Assembly: GCA_938041635.1 (NCBI GenBank)
Contig: CALIAD010000174.1
Location: 1 to 6,251 of the forward strand
Origin: an uncultured Atopobium sp.
GTDB lineage: Bacteria; Actinomycetota; Coriobacteriia; Coriobacteriales; Atopobiaceae
DNA length: 6,251 nucleotides
Direction of reading: 5' to 3'
Position numbers and translations under genes: made by a program
In this document: positions 1 through 5,874 of the stretch, piece by piece
How positions within the stretch are numbered: position 1 is the stretch's first letter
Layout of the letters: each line of letters begins with the position of its first letter
The notes under the pieces: generated by a model
The model's input: only the letters and a program-made list of their open reading frames with translations
Told to the model about the DNA's origin: nothing
Databases searched by the model: none

Positions 1-2246
1 CTGATCAGGCGCGCACGTACAGTTCTTCTCAGCCAACAATCATTCAGAACGAGAATCTTGTTCTCGCACAGACTCCTGAGTACAACACGTCTGTTACGGT
101 TTCGGCACTTCTTTCAAGTGCACGCTATTCTCGCTATGCAAGCTTGTATCCAGATAATGAGCAGTTCCAGGCCCTTACTAATCAGAAGGTCTCTGCCACC
201 TTTACCGTGGCAGGCGAGAAGGGCGCTCGACCTGTAGAGGAAGACCCAGATCCAAGTCAGCTTGTTTCCGTCACTCTTTCTGTAGTAGGTCTTGATAAAG
301 ACGGTAAGCCTCAGCACTGGGCTCCTACGCAGACTATTGAAGTTCGTAAGGGTACCACTGCTGACAAGGTAACGTATGACTACCTGAAGAATAATGGCCT
401 TACCTACGATGCAGCGGGCGGTTATTTGTCTTCTATTACGTCGCCTTCACAGGGACTTACGCTTGCAACAGCGCAGGTAGATGGCGCCTATAAATGGTGG
501 CAGTTCTTTGTAAACGGTCAGCTTTCGGACAAGATGGCAAACAATGTTACCTTGGACGAAAACACTACCATTACCTGGACATATGGTGGTCAGGATAGCT
601 CCATTCCAACTCCTCAAAATGAGTTGGTCATCAATCCATTTGCTGAGCACCCTAACTACGAGGCATCTTGGAGCGGTTTTGGTAGCGGAAACGGTTCCAC
701 TACTACGCAGAGTACCCCCATTAATTCTGCAGCTCTTCGTTGGAGTGTGACTGAAGGAACTCAGAATACACCTGGATTTATTTCTGATCAGGTCATTGTT
801 CATGATACGGTCTATTACGTAAGCGGTTCTACTCTCAAAGCAGTAGACGCTGCAACAGGTAACCTTATTGCCGAGGCACAAATTGGCTCCAAGGTCTCGT
901 ACTTTGCACGTCCTCTGTACATTAATGGCATGATTGTTGTTGCTACCGATGATGGATGCCTTACCGCATTCTCGGCAACAACTATGGAGTGCATTTGGAA
1001 GACAGAACCGCTGGATACCACCAATGCGCTGCAATCTGTTTCTAGCCTGACGGTTAATAATGGCACCATCTTGGCTGAGTTTACTAAGATGAGCGGATTT
1101 GACGCAGCTGGTGGCTACATGGTTGCTGTTGACGCTACAACTGGTGCACTTCGCTGGAAGCAGAATGCACAGCCTGCAAATATTCCTGGAGCAACCTCTG
1201 GTCAGCCTTCAGGTTATTACTGGTCTGGCGCAGCGGCTTCTGGCTCTGACTTTATGATTGGCGACGAGTCCTCTTCTGTCAGGCTTATCAGCGGTACAAC
1301 CGGCGCCATTGAGGCTGAGCTTAACCTTGGCTCACCAATTCGCGCAGGTATTGTTCCTGTCTCTGTTGATCAAAACGGTAATGGAACCTATCTTGCTGTA
1401 ACCAGAAATGACGGTACGCTACACCTGATTAGAAGAAACGGTTCTTCTCTTGTTGAGGAGAAGCAAGTCAAATTTGCAGCAGAATCCACCTCTACACCAA
1501 CTATCAGCGGTTCTAATGTCTTTGTTAATGGAGTCGATGCTGAGGGCTACGGAACTATCTCTGTGATTTCTCTTGACACCTTTACGGTGATTGACCAGGC
1601 TCGAGCTGGCAAAGGTAAGTCTCAGAGCACCCCTCTTGTTTCTGTTCAGCAAAACGGTACCTATGCCTACTTCACAGTAAACGGTCTACCTGGTGGCGTA
1701 TGGGTATACAAGTTGGGCACCAGCCGAGCAGCTCAGATTTACACTCCAGATAAGAATCATCAGAACTACACCACATCGTCGGTCATTGCAGATTTTGAGG
1801 GCAATCTTTACTACACCAACGACTCCGGCACGCTTTTCTCGCTTATTAATCAGAAACCTTCTGGCGAGAATATCCAGCCATCTGGAGACATTTTTAGCAG
1901 GACAGATTCCACAGCTACAAACGTACCAGCTCAAGATCCTTCATCTCCAGCTGCGCATGAAACTTCCTCGACCACCGCTGCGAGTGCTGGTGAGGAGGTT
2001 ACAAAGGCTCCATCTGAGAACAAGACTGCAGACACTAACTCTGACGAGAAGCAGCTTCCACCTACTGAATACTCAAATAAGCAGGCCGCTGCCCCACAGC
2101 AGGTGTCCTCTGCGCCTACCATTCCACTTCTGAGTGTCTTTGGTTTCTTTGCTTCTGGTGCAGTTCTTGCAGTGTTTGTAGTGTTGCTTAAGAAAGAAAC
2201 TGCTGCAATTCACCATGTTTCCAATGGCCGAGGCCAGGTGAGATAG
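1..2246 (+). CDS. Surface protein with Ig-like, DUF4430 and PQQ-type beta-propeller domains, C-terminally membrane anchored (5' partial)
   Basis: The frame starting at base 3 is open from the window edge to the TAG at 2244-2246, so 747 codons are visible and the true start and any signal peptide lie upstream. The TTG at 144 is an internal Leu codon, not a start. Visible residues 1-70 end in a motif (RYASLYPDN, then FQALTNQKVSATFTV) resembling the end of a bacterial Ig-like domain. Residues about 87-195 form a DUF4430 (transcobalamin C-terminal-like) domain, with WWQFFVNG at 165-172 and TWTYG near 191-195. Residues about 240-620 hold seven or eight beta-propeller blades with PQQ-like repeats, for example LKAVDAATG (near 278), MVAVDATTGALRW (near 372) and GTISVISLD (near 517). 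A Ser/Thr/Ala/Pro/Glu-rich stalk (about 625-700) leads to one membrane helix (about 707-730) and a short basic tail. I infer an extracellular ligand-capture protein for the ECF transporter encoded downstream. An LPPTE motif in the stalk is too far from the helix to be a convincing sortase signal. Confidence 0.85.
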   Translation, partial: DQARTYSSSQPTIIQNENLVLAQTPEYNTSVTVSALLSSARYSRYASLYPDNEQFQALTNQKVSATFTVAGEKGARPVEEDPDPSQLVSVTLSVVGLDKDGKPQHWAPTQTIEVRKGTTADKVTYDYLKNNGLTYDAAGGYLSSITSPSQGLTLATAQVDGAYKWWQFFVNGQLSDKMANNVTLDENTTITWTYGGQDSSIPTPQNELVINPFAEHPNYEASWSGFGSGNGSTTTQSTPINSAALRWSVTEGTQNTPGFISDQVIVHDTVYYVSGSTLKAVDAATGNLIAEAQIGSKVSYFARPLYINGMIVVATDDGCLTAFSATTMECIWKTEPLDTTNALQSVSSLTVNNGTILAEFTKMSGFDAAGGYMVAVDATTGALRWKQNAQPANIPGATSGQPSGYYWSGAAASGSDFMIGDESSSVRLISGTTGAIEAELNLGSPIRAGIVPVSVDQNGNGTYLAVTRNDGTLHLIRRNGSSLVEEKQVKFAAESTSTPTISGSNVFVNGVDAEGYGTISVISLDTFTVIDQARAGKGKSQSTPLVSVQQNGTYAYFTVNGLPGGVWVYKLGTSRAAQIYTPDKNHQNYTTSSVIADFEGNLYYTNDSGTLFSLINQKPSGENIQPSGDIFSRTDSTATNVPAQDPSSPAAHETSSTTAASAGEEVTKAPSENKTADTNSDEKQLPPTEYSNKQAAAPQQVSSAPTIPLLSVFGFFASGAVLAVFVVLLKKETAAIHHVSNGRGQVR

Positions 2247-2902
2247 TGGTTAAGCTCACAAGAGAATCCAAACGGATTCTCTATTTGGCAGTATCAATAG
2301 TATCTTTTGTGTTCATACTTTTCTTTGCATGGACATTGATTCAGTATTTCTTTACGCCTGCTTCAAGCACTTCTGCTCAAGAAGCTCCTACCGCACAAGG
2401 TCAGACGGTAGCAGGTGCTTCTGGCACACAAACAGACTCTCAGACGTCACAGACGCAAGGGAGCTCTAGTTCAGACGCTCAATCAAATGCTGATGCGTCT
2501 AACACGCAGGATTCTTCTAATCAGAAAACGTCGGAGCCTTCTAACTCTGGTAACTCAACAAACGCTGTAGCTGCTCCCCGTAAAGAGAATAGTGCGCTTT
2601 CTGTAAGTGTTACGGTTGACGGCTCTGCAGCCAAAGGGTCTTCATTTACCGTCAACCTCCAGGTGCCAGAGGGTACGTCAGTCTATGACGCGTTGCTTGC
2701 AAGTGGAGCCGGGGTAAATGCACGTAGCACGTCGTTTGGTATATACGTTGCGGCTATTAATGGGCTTGCAGAGCGTGACCATGGTCCACAGAGCGGTTGG
2801 GTATATTCAGTTAACGGTGTTCAGCCTAACTACACGTCAGATGCATATGTTCTGCATGATGGCGATTCGGTTGTTTGGACGTACGTTAACGCGGTGAACT
2901 AA
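2246..2902 (+). CDS. Small membrane-anchored DUF4430 (transcobalamin C-terminal-like) protein
   Basis: This 218-residue protein starts at a GTG whose G is the last base of the preceding TAG stop (TAGTG), which indicates translational coupling. AGGTGAG at 2236-2242 is a usable though closely spaced ribosome site. Residues 1-10 are basic. Residues 11-36 form a single hydrophobic helix without a lipobox cysteine, so this is a signal anchor rather than a lipoprotein signal. Residues 38-112 are a Ser/Thr/Gln/Asn-rich disordered stalk. Residues about 118-215 form the DUF4430 domain, with typical landmarks: LSVSVTVDG strand, PEGTSVYDALL helix start, SGWVYSVNG at 183-191 and GDSVVWTY at 206-213. The fold is shared with the C-terminal half of transcobalamin and intrinsic factor (family knowledge). 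Topology is N-in with the domain outside, opposite in anchoring to the preceding protein. The likely role, inferred from context, is binding or presenting ligand to the ECF S component. Confidence 0.9.
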   Translation: MVKLTRESKRILYLAVSIVSFVFILFFAWTLIQYFFTPASSTSAQEAPTAQGQTVAGASGTQTDSQTSQTQGSSSSDAQSNADASNTQDSSNQKTSEPSNSGNSTNAVAAPRKENSALSVSVTVDGSAAKGSSFTVNLQVPEGTSVYDALLASGAGVNARSTSFGIYVAAINGLAERDHGPQSGWVYSVNGVQPNYTSDAYVLHDGDSVVWTYVNAVN

Positions 2903-3834
2903 TGAATCCCGCGCGCACAAGCTTTTCTCGACTGCACCCACTTGCTACGGTTGTGCTGTTTGGATGCGAGGTTGCACTTTCCGCGTTTTCTTTTCAGCCT
3001 CTCTGTGCGCTGATTGCTTTTCTAGGAGCGCAGTTTTGTACAATCCAGTTGTTTGACACCAAACATGCTGTTAAACAGCTTGTTTGGTATGCTCCAATTA
3101 TTATATTGATGGCGACAATCAATCCGTTTTTCTCGGCATCTGGCTCTACCGTTTTGTATTCTTTTGGGCACACACAACTGTACGCAGAAAGTCTGGTGTA
3201 CGGGGCTACCTCAGGTCTGGTGCTTGTAAGTACTTTGAGCTGGCTTGAGTGCCTATTTGCAGTAGTATCGCCGCTCGAGATGTTACAGCGATCAAGCGTG
3301 CGCTTTCCGGGATTACAGCTGGTCTTGAGTCTTTCTGTGCAGCTTATGCCACAACTACTTTCTGATCTGACAACAGCCCGCCAAATCCAGTCAGCAAATA
3401 CCGCAGCTAGAAGGTGTGATTCTGCCGCACGGGCTCACCGGCAAAGCAGCGTTTTAGGTCAAAGCCGCCTTTTGAGCGCGAGAAAAACTATTGCGCAATC
3501 AGCTACCACCATTAACGCAGTGTGCATGAGCGCGCTGGAGAAGTCGATGAGTACGTTTCAGTCTATTGTGTCTCGAGGTTGGGGGATGGCAGGACACAGG
3601 AGCAGATGGAGCGCTGAAGTGCTTGACGCCTATGATACTGTGGCATTGCTGGTATTTACTTTTTTAAGCGTTATAGCTGCGGTTTCTTTGTATATGCTGG
3701 TACAAGCTTGGCAGTTTTATCCTACTATGCCAGAGTTCCAAGTGAGTTTTTGGTATCTGGGCGTAGTGCTATTTACCGTTTTACCAGCAATTTTTGTGCG
3801 TATTGATACTGTCTTATGGGAGCAGTCTGTATGA
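2902..3834 (+). CDS. ecfT: ECF transporter transmembrane coupling subunit EcfT (CbiQ family)
   Basis: The 310-residue membrane protein starts at an ATG that overlaps the previous TAA by one base (TAATG); GGTGA at 2893-2897 is the probable ribosome site. EcfT is the membrane scaffold that couples ATP hydrolysis in the two EcfA domains to movement of the S component. Hydrophobic segments lie near residues 13-31, 33-48, 60-77, 98-121, 246-268 and 283-302. The family hallmark NPFF, followed by Gly and TVLY, is at 74-86. Between the two hydrophobic blocks lies the long cytoplasmic coupling region, with an amphipathic segment (LMPQLLSDLTTARQ, 148-161) and the SRG motif at 224-226 (SRGWG), which matches the second A-R-G type coupling motif that docks on the ATPases. 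The first motif is less canonical (TAR at 158-160). The region 165-205 is unusually rich in Ala, Arg and Ser. The gene is followed by the ATPase gene with a 4-base ATGA overlap. Confidence 0.9.
   Translation: MNPARTSFSRLHPLATVVLFGCEVALSAFSFQPLCALIAFLGAQFCTIQLFDTKHAVKQLVWYAPIIILMATINPFFSASGSTVLYSFGHTQLYAESLVYGATSGLVLVSTLSWLECLFAVVSPLEMLQRSSVRFPGLQLVLSLSVQLMPQLLSDLTTARQIQSANTAARRCDSAARAHRQSSVLGQSRLLSARKTIAQSATTINAVCMSALEKSMSTFQSIVSRGWGMAGHRSRWSAEVLDAYDTVALLVFTFLSVIAAVSLYMLVQAWQFYPTMPEFQVSFWYLGVVLFTVLPAIFVRIDTVLWEQSV
3818..3822 (+). promoter_or_regulatory. Ribosome binding site deciding the ecfA start
   Basis: GGGAG lies eight bases before the ATG at 3831 and inside the reading frame that would begin at the alternative ATG at 3816. 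Together with the ATGA stop/start overlap with ecfT, it favours 3831 as the real start of the fused ATPase. Confidence 0.6.
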
Positions 3835-5315
3835 GTGAGCATTCTTCCTATATTCAGAATTCACTTACTTCTTCAACTAGTAAAAAAGTAGTTCTTGCTA
3901 TTCAAAATCTCTCGTTTGCGTATGCTCTAACTCCAGAACGCAATGTTGTAGAAGATTTTTCCTGTGAGGTTTGTGCTGGTCAGATTAGTCTTTTACTGGG
4001 ACCAACTGGTTCAGGCAAGTCCACCATTTTGAGCCTCATTAAGCCCGAGATTGCGCCTCAAGGTAGGAGAGAGGGCTCCATTATTGTTTGCGGCCAAGAG
4101 GTTTCTACGATGACGCAGGCGCAATCCGTAGACACCATTGCATTTGTGCCTCAAGCCACTTCACAAGCACTTGTGTGTGAGACACCTTTGAAAGAGCTGG
4201 CTTTTGGCCTGGAAAATCGAGGCGTTTCAGAGAAAGAAATGCGCCGTCGCATTTTTGAGACGGTCAGTTTCTTTGGAATGGAATCGCTTTTGCACAAGCG
4301 CTGCAACGAGCTTTCCGGGGGAGAACAGCAGCTCGTGGCCCTTGCTGCAGCGCTTGTCATGCGCCCAAAGCTGTTTTTGCTGGATGAGCCAACTTCGCAG
4401 CTGGATCCGTTTGCGCAGAAGAGTTTCACCGCGCTCCTGGAGCGAGTGGCGCGCGAGCTCAACGTTGCCGTGCTTGTTGCCACCCACGACGTCACCGCGT
4501 TCGAGCACCTTGCTGACGCGCGCGTCTGCCTTGGTGGCGAGAAGCCCGATGCGCTCCAAGCAGACAGCTCTTCTCGCCAGGCGCTCTGTCCTTGCAGCTC
4601 CGCGCCAAACCAAGCATCCACCGCGGCCGACAGCACGCCCGTGCTCGAGTTCAGCGCTGTGACGTTTGCGTATCCGCAGAGCGAGCAGCTGGTACTCAGC
4701 AAGTGCTCGCTTGAGGTCACGGGGCGAGAAATTCGTGCGCTCGTAGGCGGCAACGGCTCAGGTAAGTCAACACTGCTTAAGCTTGCAGCGGGTGTTCTCC
4801 GTCCAAGACGCGGACATATCTACAACCAGCTCCAGCAATCCCAAGGATACATTCCACAAGATCCCGAGCTGCTCTTTACCTGCCTAAGTGTGGGCGAGGA
4901 GCTTGCTCAGTGGCAGCAGAGTGGCGCCTATTCTGACCAGGATGTTCAGGAGCTTCTGGAAGCTTCGGGACTTCTTGCTCGCACAACATATCAGAAGCTT
5001 ATGTCTTCTCATCCATACGATTTGTCTGGTGGACAGCAGCAACTCTTAGCTCTCTTAAAAGTGCTGCTTACAAAAGCGCGTCTGCTTATTCTTGACGAGC
5101 CAACAAAAGGCCTGGATGCCCCAACCAAAGATGCTGTTGTCAATTTGCTTTCTCGCGCACAGTCAGAAGGTGCAACCATAGTAATAGCAACGCACGACAT
5201 GCAGTTGATATCGCGCGTTGCTGATAACGTTTCTTTAGTTTTTGATGGTCAGATTTCTCTGACAGAGCCAACTTCAGAGTTCTTTGAGAACTCATGGGTG
5301 TGGTCGGCAGAGTAG
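3831..5315 (+). CDS. ecfA: ECF transporter energizing ATPase, fused EcfA-EcfA' (two ABC domains)
   Basis: I choose the ATG at 3831 (494 residues) over the in-frame ATG at 3816, because it gives an ATGA overlap with ecfT and has GGGAG at 3818-3822 eight bases upstream. Two complete ABC ATPase domains are visible. Domain 1: Walker A GPTGSGKST at 57-65, Q-loop Q108, signature LSGGEQQ at 161-167, Walker B LFLLDEP at 181-187 with catalytic E186, and switch His219. Domain 2: Walker A GGNGSGKST at 306-314, Q343, signature LSGGQQQ at 398-404, Walker B LLILDEP at 418-424 with E423, and His455. Both nucleotide sites therefore look intact. In most ECF systems these are two separate proteins (EcfA and EcfA'); here they are one chain joined by a roughly 35-residue Ser/Ala/Gln-rich linker containing a CPC motif. 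The role is ATP-driven uptake with EcfT and an S component. DNA coding for the end of domain 1, the linker and the start of domain 2 is much richer in GC than the rest of the gene. Confidence 0.95.
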   Translation: MSEHSSYIQNSLTSSTSKKVVLAIQNLSFAYALTPERNVVEDFSCEVCAGQISLLLGPTGSGKSTILSLIKPEIAPQGRREGSIIVCGQEVSTMTQAQSVDTIAFVPQATSQALVCETPLKELAFGLENRGVSEKEMRRRIFETVSFFGMESLLHKRCNELSGGEQQLVALAAALVMRPKLFLLDEPTSQLDPFAQKSFTALLERVARELNVAVLVATHDVTAFEHLADARVCLGGEKPDALQADSSSRQALCPCSSAPNQASTAADSTPVLEFSAVTFAYPQSEQLVLSKCSLEVTGREIRALVGGNGSGKSTLLKLAAGVLRPRRGHIYNQLQQSQGYIPQDPELLFTCLSVGEELAQWQQSGAYSDQDVQELLEASGLLARTTYQKLMSSHPYDLSGGQQQLLALLKVLLTKARLLILDEPTKGLDAPTKDAVVNLLSRAQSEGATIVIATHDMQLISRVADNVSLVFDGQISLTEPTSEFFENSWVWSAE

Positions 5316-5319
5316 GTGG

Positions 5320-5781
5320 CTAGAACCTTAAGAACGGCTCCTCATCCTGGCCAAGCTCCTCAAGAAGCTCATCGTCAAGATCGTTGATGTCGCCAAACTC
5401 CTCGTGCTCATGCTCCTCTTCATCTTCCTCATGATCGTAAGTATGCTCATTGAAGCCGTAGGCATTGGCTGTCTCATCATCAAACTCAAGTGTTGGAAGA
5501 GCGCTGGTAATGCTGCACAGACCAACTCCTGCAGGCATAATCTTTTGCCACTGAGCAATCAGAGGAGTGGTTGGAACTTCTCCCAGCTCAACAATGGAAT
5601 CCAAGAAAATCTCTTTTGCACCGTCAAGCAGGTCAGATGACTTTGCAACCTCAATAAGGTGCTCCGAGAAAAGCTCAAGCGCATGATCTGTGGAATCTGC
5701 CTCAACAATGCAAGGCATAAGACAGTAGTTATCAGTAGAATTAAGCTCGTCATTGTAGCTAAAGTTTCCCAGATAGATCAT
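5320..5781 (-). CDS. Hypothetical acidic protein with His/Asp/Glu-rich segment
   Basis: This 153-residue protein reads from an ATG at 5781-5779, preceded on its strand by a perfect AGGAGG at a 5-base spacing, so it is very likely a real expressed gene. I do not recognise the family. The N-terminal two thirds look like a compact mixed alpha/beta domain: a MIYLGNFSY strand, two cysteines at 20 and 24, a helix about 33-48 containing ALELFSEHLIEVA, and a second helix about 53-67. From residue 99 on the chain is dominated by Asp and Glu, with His113, His117, His124 and His126 clustered in an acidic run (for example DHEEDEEEHEHEE at 116-128), then a LDDELLEELG stretch. Such a segment could bind divalent metal, but this is inference. 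No signal peptide or membrane segment is seen, so it is probably cytosolic. It is convergent with the ATPase gene (4 bases between stops) and divergent from the S-component gene. Confidence 0.8.
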   Translation of the reverse strand: MIYLGNFSYNDELNSTDNYCLMPCIVEADSTDHALELFSEHLIEVAKSSDLLDGAKEIFLDSIVELGEVPTTPLIAQWQKIMPAGVGLCSITSALPTLEFDDETANAYGFNEHTYDHEEDEEEHEHEEFGDINDLDDELLEELGQDEEPFLRF

Positions 5782-5786
5782 GAAGA

Positions 5787-5792
5787 CCTCCT
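5787..5792 (-). promoter_or_regulatory. Consensus Shine-Dalgarno of the acidic hypothetical gene
   Basis: On the minus strand the bases read AGGAGG, five bases before the ATG at 5781-5779. This perfect site supports both the reality of the gene and its chosen start. It is stronger than any of the ribosome sites inside the transporter operon. Confidence 0.75.
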
Positions 5793-5810
5793 TGTTGTAG
5801 TTTCAAATCA

Positions 5811-5828
5811 TCTTATGCCAAAATAAGA
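5811..5828. repeat. Short inverted repeat in the divergent intergenic region
   Basis: TCTTAT and ATAAGA form perfect 6-base arms around a 6-base centre (GCCAAA). It lies midway between the two divergent starts and has the size of a transcription-factor operator. The repeat is short enough in AT-rich DNA that chance is a real alternative. Confidence 0.3.
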
Positions 5829-5863
5829 CAGACCTTCTCGATATTTTTATTTTGACGGTAAGC

Positions 5864-5869
5864 GTGAGG
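5864..5869 (+). promoter_or_regulatory. Ribosome binding site deciding the S-component GTG start
   Basis: GTGAGG sits five bases upstream of the GTG at 5875. It is the only good site near the start of the open frame and places the start just before the first hydrophobic segment. Confidence 0.6.
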
Positions 5870-5874
5870 TTCTC

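Larger units (their letters stand above)
5782..5874. promoter_or_regulatory. AT-rich divergent intergenic region between the acidic gene and the S-component gene
   Basis: Both flanking genes are read outward from this 93-base stretch, so it must carry the promoter or promoters for the acidic gene and probably also for the S component. It is AT-rich around 5793-5853. I could not settle on a convincing -35/-10 pair on either strand. A TTGGCA/TACAAC pair on the minus strand would start transcription inside the Shine-Dalgarno and is discounted. The stretch is too short to hold a complete cobalamin riboswitch plus promoter, and none of that element's conserved boxes is seen in it. Confidence 0.5.

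Noticed and set aside
144..146. TTG at 144 as the start of the first gene.
   Set aside because: The same frame is open back to base 3 with protein-like sequence continuing the Ig-like segment, and a start here would give an extracellular protein without a signal peptide.
447..1034. Minus-strand open frame of about 195 codons opposite the DUF4430 and propeller region.
   Set aside because: The plus strand has a clear domain-bearing product across the same bases; the antisense product shows no domain, plausible composition or ribosome site.
2055..2069. LPPTE in the stalk of the first protein as a sortase (LPXTG-like) signal.
   Set aside because: It lacks the Gly and is separated from the membrane helix by more than 20 residues; a sortase signal normally abuts its hydrophobic segment. 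A plain C-terminal transmembrane anchor explains the end of the protein.
3816..3818. ATG at 3816 as the start of the ATPase gene.
   Set aside because: It would add five residues, has no good ribosome site and places GGGAG inside the gene, whereas the ATG at 3831 has both that site and the typical ATGA overlap.
4151..4753. Long minus-strand open frame (about 200 codons) opposite the ATPase gene, with others overlapping it.
   Set aside because: It overlaps essential ABC motifs coded on the plus strand, encodes a Ser/Ala/Arg-rich product without a recognisable domain, and falls where the high-GC composition suppresses stop codons in all frames.
5300..5345. Possible bidirectional terminator between the convergent ATPase and acidic-protein genes.
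   Set aside because: Only a weak imperfect palindrome around TTAAG is seen, with no GC-rich stem followed by a T-run on either strand.
5547..5553. GCCACTG on the plus strand, the same as a conserved box of cobalamin riboswitches.
   Set aside because: It lies inside the coding region of the acidic protein on the opposite strand. None of the other conserved riboswitch boxes or helices is visible around it, so it is best explained by chance.
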